Below, piece after piece: positions 16,954-26,114 of a stretch of 64,000 bases of DNA. Within the stretch, counting starts at the first letter, position 1. Each line of letters starts with the position of its first letter. The position numbers were made by a program, and so were the translations under genes. The DNA lies in NCBI GenBank assembly GCA_964552675.1, contig CAZKHJ010000001.1, positions 124,001 through 188,000 of the forward strand, written 5' to 3'. Origin of the DNA: Sulfurimicrobium sp964552675. GTDB taxonomy: Bacteria; Pseudomonadota; Gammaproteobacteria; Burkholderiales; Sulfuricellaceae. A model generated the notes under the pieces. The model was not told the DNA's origin, ran no database searches, and was given only the letters and a program-made list of their open reading frames with translations.

Positions 16954-17891
16954 GGCGCAGCGTCCTCCGCGCGCAACGCCGCGCCCAGCGCCAGAAAGCA
17001 CTGCTGCCGCTGCACAGCACCCACGCCCGGGACAGTGGAAAAATCGAATACTTCATCCAGATTCATGGTGGCAACCGGCACGTACAGATTGGTCGCCAGA
17101 TAGGCTTCCAGATTCACTTCCGGGGGCAGGGGAGCAAGTATCAGGCGGTTCAGGGTAATAAAGCTGAACTGGCGCTCGAAGTGATCGAAAGAGCGTTGCA
17201 GTTCCAGGGTAATACGGTCGAAATGGCGCTGGCGCTGCTCGCTGTCGGCCTGGCTCAGCTGGGACAGGGGAATTTCGATATGGCGCGAGGAATAAAGCTC
17301 GCCGCCATAGGTAAAAGTCAGCAATCCGCCATCCTCGCCAAACGACAACAGCGCTAGGCCACGGCCCGGCTCTTCCAGCAGGGCGGCGATGTTGCGTTGC
17401 GCCAGTTCGGGCACATCAATCACGGAAACCGGCAGTTTCGCGGTAGTGAAAGCCTCCATGCGGCGGCGGATGATGTCATTGCGCGCCGCCACGACAAACA
17501 GGGAACGGGCACGGGATGGCGCATTCTTGTCGGCGGGGATATCCAGCACATCGATCGTGGCATCATCTACCGGGAAGTCCAGCATATCCTTCATGCGCCA
17601 GCGCACTGCCGTCTTGAGTTCTGCAACGGGAACATTGGGCGCCTCTACCACCAGCATCTGATATTCGCTGGAACTCAGTGCGAACGTACACTGGTAGCGG
17701 TTGAGATGAGCTTCCTTGCCCAGTTTCTCCAAGGCATGGCCATCCGCTGGGTCGGCCCGATGCACGGCACAGACGCTCACCAGCGGCCTGTTGTCGGTTA
17801 CCCGGCGCACATGGGCCAGACACACCCCATCCGGAGTGAATTGCATGGCCATCCAGCCGGGCTGCAGTTTTTTTCTGGTAAAAAAGGGCAT
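16950..17891 (-). CDS. mshI: MSHA biogenesis protein MshI (PilM-like)
   Basis: 313 residues, cytoplasmic and actin-like as in PilM. The family pattern includes MQFTPDGVCLAHV, the LSSSEYQMLVVEAPNVP segment and the C-terminal ALGAALR. It would bind the N-terminus of MshI2 inside the cell. It starts a new block after mshQ, separated by a 74-base gap with its own promoter candidate and a palindrome just before the ATG. No clear Shine-Dalgarno is visible. Confidence 0.88.
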   Translation of the reverse strand: MPFFTRKKLQPGWMAMQFTPDGVCLAHVRRVTDNRPLVSVCAVHRADPADGHALEKLGKEAHLNRYQCTFALSSSEYQMLVVEAPNVPVAELKTAVRWRMKDMLDFPVDDATIDVLDIPADKNAPSRARSLFVVAARNDIIRRRMEAFTTAKLPVSVIDVPELAQRNIAALLEEPGRGLALLSFGEDGGLLTFTYGGELYSSRHIEIPLSQLSQADSEQRQRHFDRITLELQRSFDHFERQFSFITLNRLILAPLPPEVNLEAYLATNLYVPVATMNLDEVFDFSTVPGVGAVQRQQCFLALGAALRAEDAAP

Positions 17892-17897
17892 AAATTC

Positions 17898-17947
17898 GCC
17901 GATTAAATAATCGGCTTGAAGTTAAATGAATAAGTTGTTGTTGTCAA
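17898..17947 (-). promoter_or_regulatory. predicted promoter of mshI-N with palindromic operator
   Basis: Minus strand: a perfect -35 TTGACA (17942-17947), 17 bases, and TAACTT (17919-17924) as a weak -10. A perfect palindrome with 8-base arms, GCCGATTA-TT-TAATCGGC (17898-17915), covers the expected transcription start and ends 7 bases before the mshI ATG. It could be an operator or an RNA hairpin limiting initiation. A second inverted repeat TGAATAA/TTATTCA (17927-17958) overlaps the promoter. Confidence 0.5.
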
Positions 17948-17965
17948 TTGATTATTCATCCCTGA

Positions 17966-20900
17966 TCAGTAATTTTCCCGGAGATAGATCGGCCCTTTTT
18001 TAAGGCTGCTGCCAAATATGCCAAATGTCGCACGGGCAACCGGGTCCCGGTTGTATTCGCTGCCGCACCACTTGCCACTCAGGTAAGTGCTGCTGGCCGA
18101 AGTCCCGCCCGTCAGGCCGCTGCAACTGGCCGGGCTTCCCGTGCTGCCGAGGTTGATCAGCACATCGGCGCTGCCTGCGGCAAGAGGTGCAGCAAGCGTA
18201 ATGCTCCCGCTGCCGCCATTGAAAGTGCCCAAGGAAATGGCCGTGGCAGGCAAATTGGCCGCATTGACCGCCCCCTGATAATTCCCCAGGGCAATATTGG
18301 CCGTGGTCAGAAGCGTGCGGTCATCCGAGGTGTTTTTGACGAAAGCCTGCCCGTTCCAGTACTGCATTTCGAAAGGCAGGGTAAGGTCACGTTTTTCGGT
18401 TCCATAGGCATTGCCCACCCACAACCGACCAAAACGGATGTCGGTCGTGTTTCCCACCTTGGCATGATTGTTGGTTCCCGCCACGACATTCACGGTATCC
18501 AGATCATAGGCCGCCAGGAGGGCGCCATCACTATCCTGCGGAGCAATGCCGATTTCCATTGCCGGGAAAGGGCCCACGGGCGTATTGCCACGGTAAAACG
18601 AGAACGGCACGACGATGTCCGCCACACCCGCCGTGAAAGTGCCGGCGGTAGCTTGCCCCGGCGTGAGGCAGGGGTGCGCCGGCACCACCCCGCAGGGTGG
18701 GAACGGGGTACGGGTTGCACCGCTGTTGACGGCACCCATGCCAAGCGGGCCGCCGGTACCGGCTGTCACGGCAGCCATGGGATTGAGCTTGGCAAAGTTA
18801 TTCGCGGCAGTAGCCGAATAATTGTAATTCTGCAACGTTGCACCACCCACGGCCTGGGCCGTCAGGGTAAACAGCGCATTCAGTGGCTCCCCGACATAAC
18901 TAAAGGTAGTGGGGCACCCTGCCGGCTGTACCGCAGGCGGATTAGGGCACAGATCGGCACGGTTGGTGACTGCACCCGCAGACAGCGCAAATTTGGCCGC
19001 ATAGAAGCGTCCGACATCGCCGCTGGTCGTACCGGTCACGTCTCCCGCACCGAGGTAATTGCTGTCCGCAACGCTGGGCGTAAGCGTGATGATACCGACC
19101 TCGTCCCAGCTGAAAGTCGTCCCGGTGGCCACGCCATTGGTGAAAGTACCGAATGCGGCATTATTGGTCAGCGTCGGATTGTGCGTCAGCCCCAGGCCGG
19201 TCTTCAGGGTGGAAGTCAGCTTCACGCCCTCGGCGGTACTTTCCCGGCCATAGCTATAGGCCGTGCTGCCGGTCGAAGTCACGGCCGTGACGGTGACGGA
19301 AAAGGCTTCGCCTGCCTTGACGAATTTTGCACCACCGGCATCCGCAGCCGCCGGGTTGGCCAGATTCGGAGCAGCCGTCTGTTCAATGGCGGACAGCACA
19401 AATCCGGCCGGCTTGACCACGAATCCGCCATTGCCACCCGCGCCACCGCCACTGCCGGTCAGGGTTGCGCCATTCACCACCTTGCTGGCATGCAGCCGGA
19501 GCTCGCCCACATCGCTATATACCATGGTAAAGGGTGCAGCGCCGTTGGCATCGAAGGTCATGTTGACGGCGGTATAGCTGCTCACGCTGCCGCTATTGTT
19601 GCGCGCAATGGTGGTGGCGCCGCTGCCGCCATTGACGCTCATCAGGTTGGCGCCGTAGCAGCTTGACGGGTCAAGACATTCATAGGCCAGATTCACCGAA
19701 TTGGCCCCTTGCAGCGCGGCCTCACAGGCTTTGGTGGTGGTATCGGTGCGCACCGCCACCAGGTACAGGTTACCCGAGCTCGTTCCGGCGGTCTGGGTGG
19801 GAATCACCTGATTGAATGGCGATACGCCGGTGGTGGAAAAAATGAAACCGGTGTTGATGAAATTCATGCTGCACGTTTCTGTCGCGCCGATGAAACAGCG
19901 CGTTGCGACGGTCGGAACCGGGGTGGTCGAGGAAGCGCCCAGCGTGACCGTGCCGGCCGTGGTTTTGCTCAGTTGGGCAGTGGTGTGGCCACCGGAGAAG
20001 GTAATGGTGTTTCCGCCCACCCAGCCAGTCGGCGAAAGCGTTGTCGTCACGCTGCCGCTATACTCCGAGGTGCAGTTGGCATTGGCACAGGCCCGCACCA
20101 CTACCGGTTCCGGCGTACAGGTAAGCCCCTCGCCATCGTGCTCGATGCGGATATGGTTAAGCATCGGGGGGCAGGCGTGGGTCGTAGCAAAAATTGTGGC
20201 CACTTCCGCCGGGCTGAGCACATTCCGGTATACCAGCACTTCATCCATGAAACCGATGAAACGATAGCCGGTATTCTGCAGCCAGCCGCCCACCTGCAAG
20301 GTCGAGCCCACCACGGCATTGGCCAGATTGGGGCTGCCCATGCGCTGGCTGAGGGTCTGGAGGGTACCGTCAATATAGAGCTGGTTGGAAGTCACGCTGC
20401 CGTTGGTGAATACGGCTGCCACATGGTGCCAGCCATTGGCGAGGCCCGCCGAGGAAATGCCGTAAATATCGCCATTGTTGGTGGTGAAGCCAAAGGATCC
20501 ACTCGCCAGCAGCAGACCATGCTGACTCCAGCCGATAGGCATGACGTTTTCGGTGCCATCCCAGTACATCCAGAAGGCGACGCTGCTCTTGCTACCGGCT
20601 GTCGTGGCAACGGGCAAGCCGGAAAGGGTAAAGGCGCCACCATTGGCAGCCGGTCCCGGCAAGGTCGCGTAACCACAGGTACCGGGACTGCCGGAAAGTG
20701 CCGGGCTGGTCAGGGTCGGCGTGGGCAAGGGGCTGCTGCTCGCCAGCGCGGAACCGTTGAATGGTCCGCCGGCATAGCCGGCCGTATCCTTGACCTCGCC
20801 CGAAGAGCCATTCCAGCTCGCTTCGTCGAGGTGATATTCCGCCACCTTGGTAGCCGTAGCGATGCTGCCGGTATCGCTCGCGGTGTTGTTGGCCAGATTG

Positions 20901-23143
20901 TTGTCCGTCACCGTTCCCGTAACCGTTGCGGTATTGGTGATCGTACCCGTGGCACTCAGGGCAACAGAGCCTGTCAGCGTCAGGGCCGGTGCGCTGGCGC
21001 CGCTGACCAGGGTACCAACCCAGTTGCAGGTGACAACCTGCCCGGCCACGCTGCAGCTCCATCCGGTGCCGGAAGATGAAAAGAAGCTCAACCCCGCAGG
21101 CAGGGTATCGACAATCTGCAGCGAGCCTGCCAGGGTGCCCGGCCCGTTGTTGGTAACGGTAAGCGTATACGGCACGTTCTCACCCGGCACCAGCGCACTG
21201 CCGCGCGTCATGGCCAGTGACAGGTCGGCGGTAGGCAGCCCGGCTCCGACGCAGACGTCATCCACATGCCAGTAGTCCAGGTCGTAGCCACTGCCGGCCA
21301 GCTGGCGGAAGCGCAGGCGGAAGCCATCGTGCTTGGCATCGGCAGGCAGCGGGAAACTGGCATTGTAGATGGTGCTGGTCGTGCTGCCGTTGGCCAGGTA
21401 TGTTGCCAGCTGCGTCCAGGTACCCGCGCTGTTGTAATATTCGGCGACCAGATTCTCCCCCGCATCCGGCGCCCGGTTGGTGGTACCGCCCCCGCTCTTG
21501 ACCCAGTAGGTGATATTCCCGCCCACACCGCGCATGTCGGTACGCAGGGTGGACGCCACGACATAGCCCCAGCGCATGTCCAGTTCGTGGCTGGCCGAAT
21601 TGTAATCGGTGGTGCCCAGCCGGGCATCCCCGATGCTGGTACCACCCGGGAAGCCTTCCGCCGTGATGCTCCAGCGCCCCAGGCCGCCCTCGAAATTGTC
21701 GCAGAATGCCCCGATATAACTGCTCGATGGCGCCTCGGTGATGACCACGTTATCCATGTGCCAGTAGTCATAGCCCACCACCCCGGGCGCTCCTCCGCTA
21801 CCCGTCTGGCCGCTGCCCCCAGGCTGATAAAAGCGCAGCTTGAACCCGGCATGAAGCGCGTCGGGTGGCAGCTGGATGGTCGGAGTAAAGATTTCGCCAT
21901 CGCACAGGGCCGCCGAAGGGCTGGACGGATATTGCGCCAGGGTTTTCCAGGTGCTATCGCTGGCATAGTACTGCACCAGGTAATTCTCACCCGTTGCCTC
22001 GGGGCATTCGCTGAACGAATCGTGCCCGCGCCGAATCCAGAAGTTGAGCAGAGCGGCAGGGCGCCCCGCCAAATTAACGCTCGGGCTGTCGACTGACACG
22101 ATATTCCAGCGGGTGAACATGGAACGCGTGTTGGTGGCATGTGGCACGGCGTAATTGTTGAAAGGCGGGATATCCCGGTCGATACCGGCACAGCCCGTAT
22201 TGCCGGCAGTCCCCGTGCAATTGGCTGCATTTGCCGGCGTTACCGTCCAGCCATTGCTGACCGACCCCGCGTTTGAACGCTCGAAGTCATCGCAAAAAAT
22301 TGCACTGGGCACCGTCGAACAATAATTTGGCACCAAGGTATAGGACTGGCCCGAAAAATTGCCGTTACCAAGTCCGGCGCCGCCCAACGGCAGCCCGCTG
22401 GACACGATCGTATCGTTATCGACCAGGTCGAGCCTCAGCGTCCCGGCCGTGCCCGTCCCCGTATTCGCCGTAACCGTCCAGGTCGTCCCGCTGCCCGTCA
22501 CCGAGGTGATGCTGGCACCGCTCACCCCACCGGCCTGCGCCAGCGCGAAATCCGCGGCATCCACCCCGGTCACCGCATAATCAAAAACCACGCTCCAGGT
22601 TACCGAGGTATTGGCCGCGCTCGGATCAAAGCTGGTGCGGTTGATGGACACAACCGATGGCGGCATGGCAACCACGATAACAGCACTTGCCATGGTGTAG
22701 GTCGCACTTGCCCCACTGCTACAACCGTTATCGTCATACGCGACAAAGTACGCATTATAGGTGCCGGGCGCGACAGGCGCCGTGATATCAAACGTTTCGC
22801 TATTGGTACCAGAACTATCATGGTTGGGGTGATCGACACAGGTCACCGCGCCTGGCGCAGTGGTGGCAATCCGCCAGCCGGTTGATCGCCAATTGTTGCC
22901 GGTCCCGGTATTATTGGTGGTGACTGTCACGACTGCAGCGATTGTGCTACCGGGCCCTACCGTCACGCTGGCGCCCCCGTCGAGGGTCGCCGAGTTGATC
23001 ACACGGTTGGCATGAGCTTCGCCAGACAGCGCCAGACACCCCAGCATGACCAGCGCAAAAATGGCTTGCAAACCACGTCCGAATATCCGGCTTAATCCGG
23101 CAAGCCCCGGTTTCACGAATTTCACAACGGATTCAGCCATCAT
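17966..23143 (-). CDS. mshQ: MSHA biogenesis protein MshQ, giant extracellular protein
   Basis: About 1725 residues, the largest gene here. The ATG at 23143 (or the adjacent one at 23140) is preferred because GGGAG stands 5-8 bases upstream. Signal peptide ending near GEAHA, then beta-rich regions, two similar jelly-roll-like segments (each with DYWH.D), a DUF11 repeat near residue 640 (VPYTLTVTNNGPGTLAGSL), a LamG/concanavalin-like domain near 770-980 (SSVAFWMYWDG, GWHHVAAVFTNG) and a long C-terminal region of the MshQ type (DUF6701). Probably a secreted or pilus-tip adhesin. It ends the E-to-Q half of the cluster. Confidence 0.9.
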   Translation of the reverse strand: MMAESVVKFVKPGLAGLSRIFGRGLQAIFALVMLGCLALSGEAHANRVINSATLDGGASVTVGPGSTIAAVVTVTTNNTGTGNNWRSTGWRIATTAPGAVTCVDHPNHDSSGTNSETFDITAPVAPGTYNAYFVAYDDNGCSSGASATYTMASAVIVVAMPPSVVSINRTSFDPSAANTSVTWSVVFDYAVTGVDAADFALAQAGGVSGASITSVTGSGTTWTVTANTGTGTAGTLRLDLVDNDTIVSSGLPLGGAGLGNGNFSGQSYTLVPNYCSTVPSAIFCDDFERSNAGSVSNGWTVTPANAANCTGTAGNTGCAGIDRDIPPFNNYAVPHATNTRSMFTRWNIVSVDSPSVNLAGRPAALLNFWIRRGHDSFSECPEATGENYLVQYYASDSTWKTLAQYPSSPSAALCDGEIFTPTIQLPPDALHAGFKLRFYQPGGSGQTGSGGAPGVVGYDYWHMDNVVITEAPSSSYIGAFCDNFEGGLGRWSITAEGFPGGTSIGDARLGTTDYNSASHELDMRWGYVVASTLRTDMRGVGGNITYWVKSGGGTTNRAPDAGENLVAEYYNSAGTWTQLATYLANGSTTSTIYNASFPLPADAKHDGFRLRFRQLAGSGYDLDYWHVDDVCVGAGLPTADLSLAMTRGSALVPGENVPYTLTVTNNGPGTLAGSLQIVDTLPAGLSFFSSSGTGWSCSVAGQVVTCNWVGTLVSGASAPALTLTGSVALSATGTITNTATVTGTVTDNNLANNTASDTGSIATATKVAEYHLDEASWNGSSGEVKDTAGYAGGPFNGSALASSSPLPTPTLTSPALSGSPGTCGYATLPGPAANGGAFTLSGLPVATTAGSKSSVAFWMYWDGTENVMPIGWSQHGLLLASGSFGFTTNNGDIYGISSAGLANGWHHVAAVFTNGSVTSNQLYIDGTLQTLSQRMGSPNLANAVVGSTLQVGGWLQNTGYRFIGFMDEVLVYRNVLSPAEVATIFATTHACPPMLNHIRIEHDGEGLTCTPEPVVVRACANANCTSEYSGSVTTTLSPTGWVGGNTITFSGGHTTAQLSKTTAGTVTLGASSTTPVPTVATRCFIGATETCSMNFINTGFIFSTTGVSPFNQVIPTQTAGTSSGNLYLVAVRTDTTTKACEAALQGANSVNLAYECLDPSSCYGANLMSVNGGSGATTIARNNSGSVSSYTAVNMTFDANGAAPFTMVYSDVGELRLHASKVVNGATLTGSGGGAGGNGGFVVKPAGFVLSAIEQTAAPNLANPAAADAGGAKFVKAGEAFSVTVTAVTSTGSTAYSYGRESTAEGVKLTSTLKTGLGLTHNPTLTNNAAFGTFTNGVATGTTFSWDEVGIITLTPSVADSNYLGAGDVTGTTSGDVGRFYAAKFALSAGAVTNRADLCPNPPAVQPAGCPTTFSYVGEPLNALFTLTAQAVGGATLQNYNYSATAANNFAKLNPMAAVTAGTGGPLGMGAVNSGATRTPFPPCGVVPAHPCLTPGQATAGTFTAGVADIVVPFSFYRGNTPVGPFPAMEIGIAPQDSDGALLAAYDLDTVNVVAGTNNHAKVGNTTDIRFGRLWVGNAYGTEKRDLTLPFEMQYWNGQAFVKNTSDDRTLLTTANIALGNYQGAVNAANLPATAISLGTFNGGSGSITLAAPLAAGSADVLINLGSTGSPASCSGLTGGTSASSTYLSGKWCGSEYNRDPVARATFGIFGSSLKKGPIYLRENY

Positions 23144-23191
23144 CGTTCTCCCTGCCCACGCCGGCAGCAAGCATTTTGCCCGCCACTGTTT

Positions 23192-23605
23192 TCAGAACTC
23201 GACAAACGCATTGACCTGCCTTTCGGTATAGCTGATGCTGCCGACCGCCCCCCCGTTTGTCGCGGTGGAACCGAGCCAGTAAATAATCTTGGCATCCGTG
23301 CCTTCGGTGTAGGTCTTGGAATCGCAGGTCACCGACACGGAAAATCCATCCAGGGCCAGCACGGTGGGGCTGACGGGACATGCCGCCGTGGATTTGATCC
23401 TGTCCAGCGCCCACTGAACCCCACCCTTGGCCGCCCAATAAGCGCGCGAGCCCTGCAAATCCTGGGTCGAGGTAAGGTGCTGTGAAGTCGACATGGTGAG
23501 CATGAACGCGCCCAGCGCCGCCAGGATCACCAGCAGGAAAATCGCGGAAACCAGCGCAAACCCCCGCTGCAATCCGGGCCGTGAAAAGTGGTGGATGGCG
23601 CTCAT
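23192..23605 (-). CDS. mshP: MSHA biogenesis protein MshP
   Basis: 137 residues from ATG at 23605, which overlaps the mshO stop (ATGA). The N-terminus has the MshP pattern GLQRGFALVSAIFLLVILAAL, a PilX/PulK-like minor pilin helix, followed by QGSRAYWAAKGGVQWALDRI and a short Cys-containing beta domain. It is probably a minor pilin or tip component. A longer open frame up to 24253 is only read-through of the mshO antiphase frame. Confidence 0.9.
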   Translation of the reverse strand: MSAIHHFSRPGLQRGFALVSAIFLLVILAALGAFMLTMSTSQHLTSTQDLQGSRAYWAAKGGVQWALDRIKSTAACPVSPTVLALDGFSVSVTCDSKTYTEGTDAKIIYWLGSTATNGGAVGSISYTERQVNAFVEF

Positions 23606-24504
23606 GGCGTATTGTCCACGTGAATCTGGTGGTAAAGGTTCACCGTCTCGCCGGACTGGCTGATACCGAGGGAAATCGACACGATGCCGAAGCGGCTCAG
23701 TCCGGTACTCGTGCCGGGCGGCTCGTACTTGAGGCTGCAAACCGTTACGCCCTGAGCCAGCCGGGCGGCTGCCGCCACCGGGGCCATGGCCGCGCAGTCC
23801 GCTGGCAGCCCCCAGGCAGCGGTCAGCTTGTGCGCGTAGCGGTAAAGCACCCCTCCATCGCAGCGATAGGCCACCACATGCTCGCTTGAAGGAATCACCT
23901 GGAAGCGGTTGGCAAACGATTCGCTGGGCAGCTGTTTGCGATTGAAAGGCACCGCTGCTCCCGCCCCGACAAAGGTGATGGCAGTAGTATTGGCCGTCCC
24001 GCCCGGCTCGGCCAGGCTGGCGACCTGAATGGCATTGCTGCCACTGTAGGCGTTGCCGCTGGCGCTTCCGTCGTTGTAAACCACCACCACATCCCCGGCC
24101 ACGATGCGGTCTGCGGCAGGCAGCAGGCTGCTGTTTGGCCAGAGCATGTCGAACTTGTCGTCCACGGCGGTGAAATCCAGGATATCGCCGCCGGCAGCCT
24201 CGGCTGCGGCACGGTAGCGCCCGCCGATGCGGGTGGGAATGAATTCGATACACAGATTCGAACCATCGCCTGGGTTACGCACGCTGTTGGGCAACGCCAG
24301 ATGGATGTCGCGCGCCATGCGCCGCACCGCGGTGTCGGCGATATCGGTCAGTTCGGCGCGGCGCGCGGCGTCAAAATAGCTGTCCACCGGGCTTTTGATG
24401 AAGACCGCCACGATTCCGGCCAGGATGCCGGTGATCACGATCACCATGACCGCCTCGACCAGGGTAAAGCCGTGCATACGGGAAGGGGACATAAGTTTGC
24501 GCAT
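23602..24504 (-). CDS. mshO: MSHA minor prepilin MshO
   Basis: 300 residues. Type IV prepilin cleavage site HG|FTLVEAVMVIVI with Glu5 of the mature protein, a long hydrophobic N-terminal helix, then a large C-terminal domain with Cys residues. Size and position between mshD and mshP match MshO. Presumed minor pilin that primes assembly or carries MshQ to the tip. The mshD stop lies 1 base upstream. Confidence 0.92.
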   Translation of the reverse strand: MRKLMSPSRMHGFTLVEAVMVIVITGILAGIVAVFIKSPVDSYFDAARRAELTDIADTAVRRMARDIHLALPNSVRNPGDGSNLCIEFIPTRIGGRYRAAAEAAGGDILDFTAVDDKFDMLWPNSSLLPAADRIVAGDVVVVYNDGSASGNAYSGSNAIQVASLAEPGGTANTTAITFVGAGAAVPFNRKQLPSESFANRFQVIPSSEHVVAYRCDGGVLYRYAHKLTAAWGLPADCAAMAPVAAAARLAQGVTVCSLKYEPPGTSTGLSRFGIVSISLGISQSGETVNLYHQIHVDNTP

Positions 24505-24505
24505 G

Positions 24506-24967
24506 TCAGTAATTGGCCCGGTAGCCGAACAGCTGAACAGATTCCCCGCCGCCAGTCACGGTGACGGTGATTTTCTTCATGGCAGCGCCACTGATGGTCA
24601 CATCCGCCAGGCTGATCGTGGCGGAATAAGCCGCCAGATCCGGAATCGTGGAAGCGCCCAGAGTGTCATTGCCCAGGATGGTCTGGCCATCATAGTCGGC
24701 GATGTCATCATAGAGAGTACGAGACCCCTCGCGCGACACCGTACAGGTGGGCGGCGTAAGATCGGGATCGCAATAGTCCTTGGCCAGCACCTCATCCAGA
24801 ATCGCCTCACCCATGGCAACCGCCTGCTTGCGTATCATCGGATCGGCGCTGGATTTCACGGTCACGTTCATTACCGACAGAATACCCGCTATGCCTACGC
24901 TCACGATCACGATAAAAATGACCAGTTCGATCAGGGAAATGCCGGATTGGCGGAAGCTAGTAGACAT
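24506..24967 (-). CDS. mshD: MSHA minor prepilin MshD
   Basis: 153 residues. Leader MSTSFRQSG cleaved before ISLIELVIFIVIVSVG; Ile instead of Phe at +1 with Glu5 kept, as is common for MshD. The conserved segment QAVAMGEAILDEVLAKDY, then a two-Cys loop (DYCDPDLTPPTC), follows. It overlaps mshC by 11 bases. Confidence 0.92.
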   Translation of the reverse strand: MSTSFRQSGISLIELVIFIVIVSVGIAGILSVMNVTVKSSADPMIRKQAVAMGEAILDEVLAKDYCDPDLTPPTCTVSREGSRTLYDDIADYDGQTILGNDTLGASTIPDLAAYSATISLADVTISGAAMKKITVTVTGGGESVQLFGYRANY

Positions 24968-25478
24968 AGCCGGTCACCGCATCCACTGTGATGAGGGCGT
25001 TGTCGGGAATGGCAACCGTGACATTGGCGGCCTGATCCGTGTTTCCCAAAGCATAAAAAGCAAAGCTGCCCACCGAGGGAACCAGCCCAGTTCCGCCGCG
25101 CGGCGTGGCTGGCAAAGCCAGCGGCGTGGTTGCCGCGCAATTGGTCGAATCCGCCGCGCTCACCATGGTCATGGTTACGCCTGTTGCATTCAGGGTTACG
25201 CACACCGTGCGCCGCTGGGCGATCGCCGATTTCTGCGCATAGCGCAGCAGGGACAGGGTTTCATCATGAAAGCCGCGTGCCTCGAATACCGTCTGGTCGG
25301 CAAAGCGCGGCAAGGCCGCTACGGCCAGCACACCGACAATGACCAGGATCACCACCAGCTCGACCAGGGTGAACCCTCCTTCCGAAGGTAAACCACCCTC
25401 CACCCCCGGCACCGGGCAGGATTGATGCTCCAGGCAATCTACGTGATACCTCATAAGCTGTCGGCCATCGCTTTGCAT
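24957..25478 (-). CDS. mshC: MSHA minor prepilin MshC
   Basis: Prepilin with site EGG|FTLVELVVILVIVGVLA, then ALPRFADQTVFEARGFHDETLSLLRYAQKSAIA, typical of GspH-like MshC. The start is unsettled: ATG 25478 (used here, GGGGTGA just upstream) gives an unusually long 35-residue leader, whereas GTG 25403 (VEGGLPSEGG) would give a normal 10-residue leader. It is the first gene after the mshA hairpin terminator, so expression should be below mshA. Confidence 0.88.
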   Translation of the reverse strand: MQSDGRQLMRYHVDCLEHQSCPVPGVEGGLPSEGGFTLVELVVILVIVGVLAVAALPRFADQTVFEARGFHDETLSLLRYAQKSAIAQRRTVCVTLNATGVTMTMVSAADSTNCAATTPLALPATPRGGTGLVPSVGSFAFYALGNTDQAANVTVAIPDNALITVDAVTGYVY

Positions 25479-25560
25479 TTTCACCCCGGGCAAGCACAGT
25501 TTTTCAACACATCCGTCAAATAATCGTCACCAGGAGAAAACGCTTTGTCTGTACGCATAA

Positions 25561-25592
25561 GAAACAAAGGGGCAGAAATGCCCCTTTGTTTC
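25561..25592 (-). terminator. hairpin terminator/attenuator after the major pilin gene
   Basis: A perfect 14-base-pair stem (GAAACAAAGGGGCA with its complement) around a 4-base loop; on the minus strand the descending arm ends in CCCCTTTGTTTCTTAT, supplying the T-rich tail. It lies 41 bases past the mshA stop and 86 before mshC. Such a hairpin would let mshA be expressed far above the downstream minor pilins. Confidence 0.75.
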
Positions 25593-25633
25593 AAGCAAGA
25601 GGGGCCAACCCCCATTTATTGCTCATTCAACAC

Positions 25634-26071
25634 TTAGTTACCAGCACCAATTGCGGTGTAATCTGCCGTCCAGAAAGTAGCACAGCCAGCCGCCTTGCCT
25701 TTGCGCAAGGTGCAGGTAGCCGAGGTGCCATTGGTTGCGACCGCAGTATCCGCCACCAGATAATAGGCAGTCGTGCTGCAAGCAGTGCCGATGGCAAGCG
25801 TGGGGTTCAGCAATGCACCAACATCCGAACACTTCGCCACTTGTGCGCACTTGTTAGCCGTCACCACATTATTTTTCACCGAGCAGCCGCCGTAGTTGAT
25901 CGCAGCCGCTGAAGCGAGTCCACCCGCAACACCTTTCGCAGCGGCATCTTCCGCGTCATCCTTCAAATCTACGAATTTCGGCAACGCAGTCGCAGCGAGA
26001 ATGCCCAGAATCACGATTACCACTACCAGTTCGATCAGGGTAAAACCTGTTTGTTTCTTGCTTGTATTCAT
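25634..26071 (-). CDS. mshA: major MSHA pilin MshA
   Basis: 145 residues. Prepilin site QTG|FTLIELVVVIVILGILAATALPKF with Glu5, then MshA-like GVAGGLASAAAINYGGC and several Cys residues, including a C-terminal pair that can form the D-loop disulfide. AAGGAG precedes the ATG. Likely major subunit because of its strong ribosome site and the downstream hairpin; the preceding mshB-like gene is the other candidate. Confidence 0.9.
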   Translation of the reverse strand: MNTSKKQTGFTLIELVVVIVILGILAATALPKFVDLKDDAEDAAAKGVAGGLASAAAINYGGCSVKNNVVTANKCAQVAKCSDVGALLNPTLAIGTACSTTAYYLVADTAVATNGTSATCTLRKGKAAGCATFWTADYTAIGAGN

Positions 26072-26114
26072 GACTGCTCCTTGAATATATGAAATTGGAA
26101 AATCTGTAAAAAAA

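Noticed and set aside
23606..24253. Extended frame joined to the N-terminus of mshP.
   Set aside because: It lies entirely inside mshO in another frame; the ATG overlapping the mshO stop gives a normal MshP.
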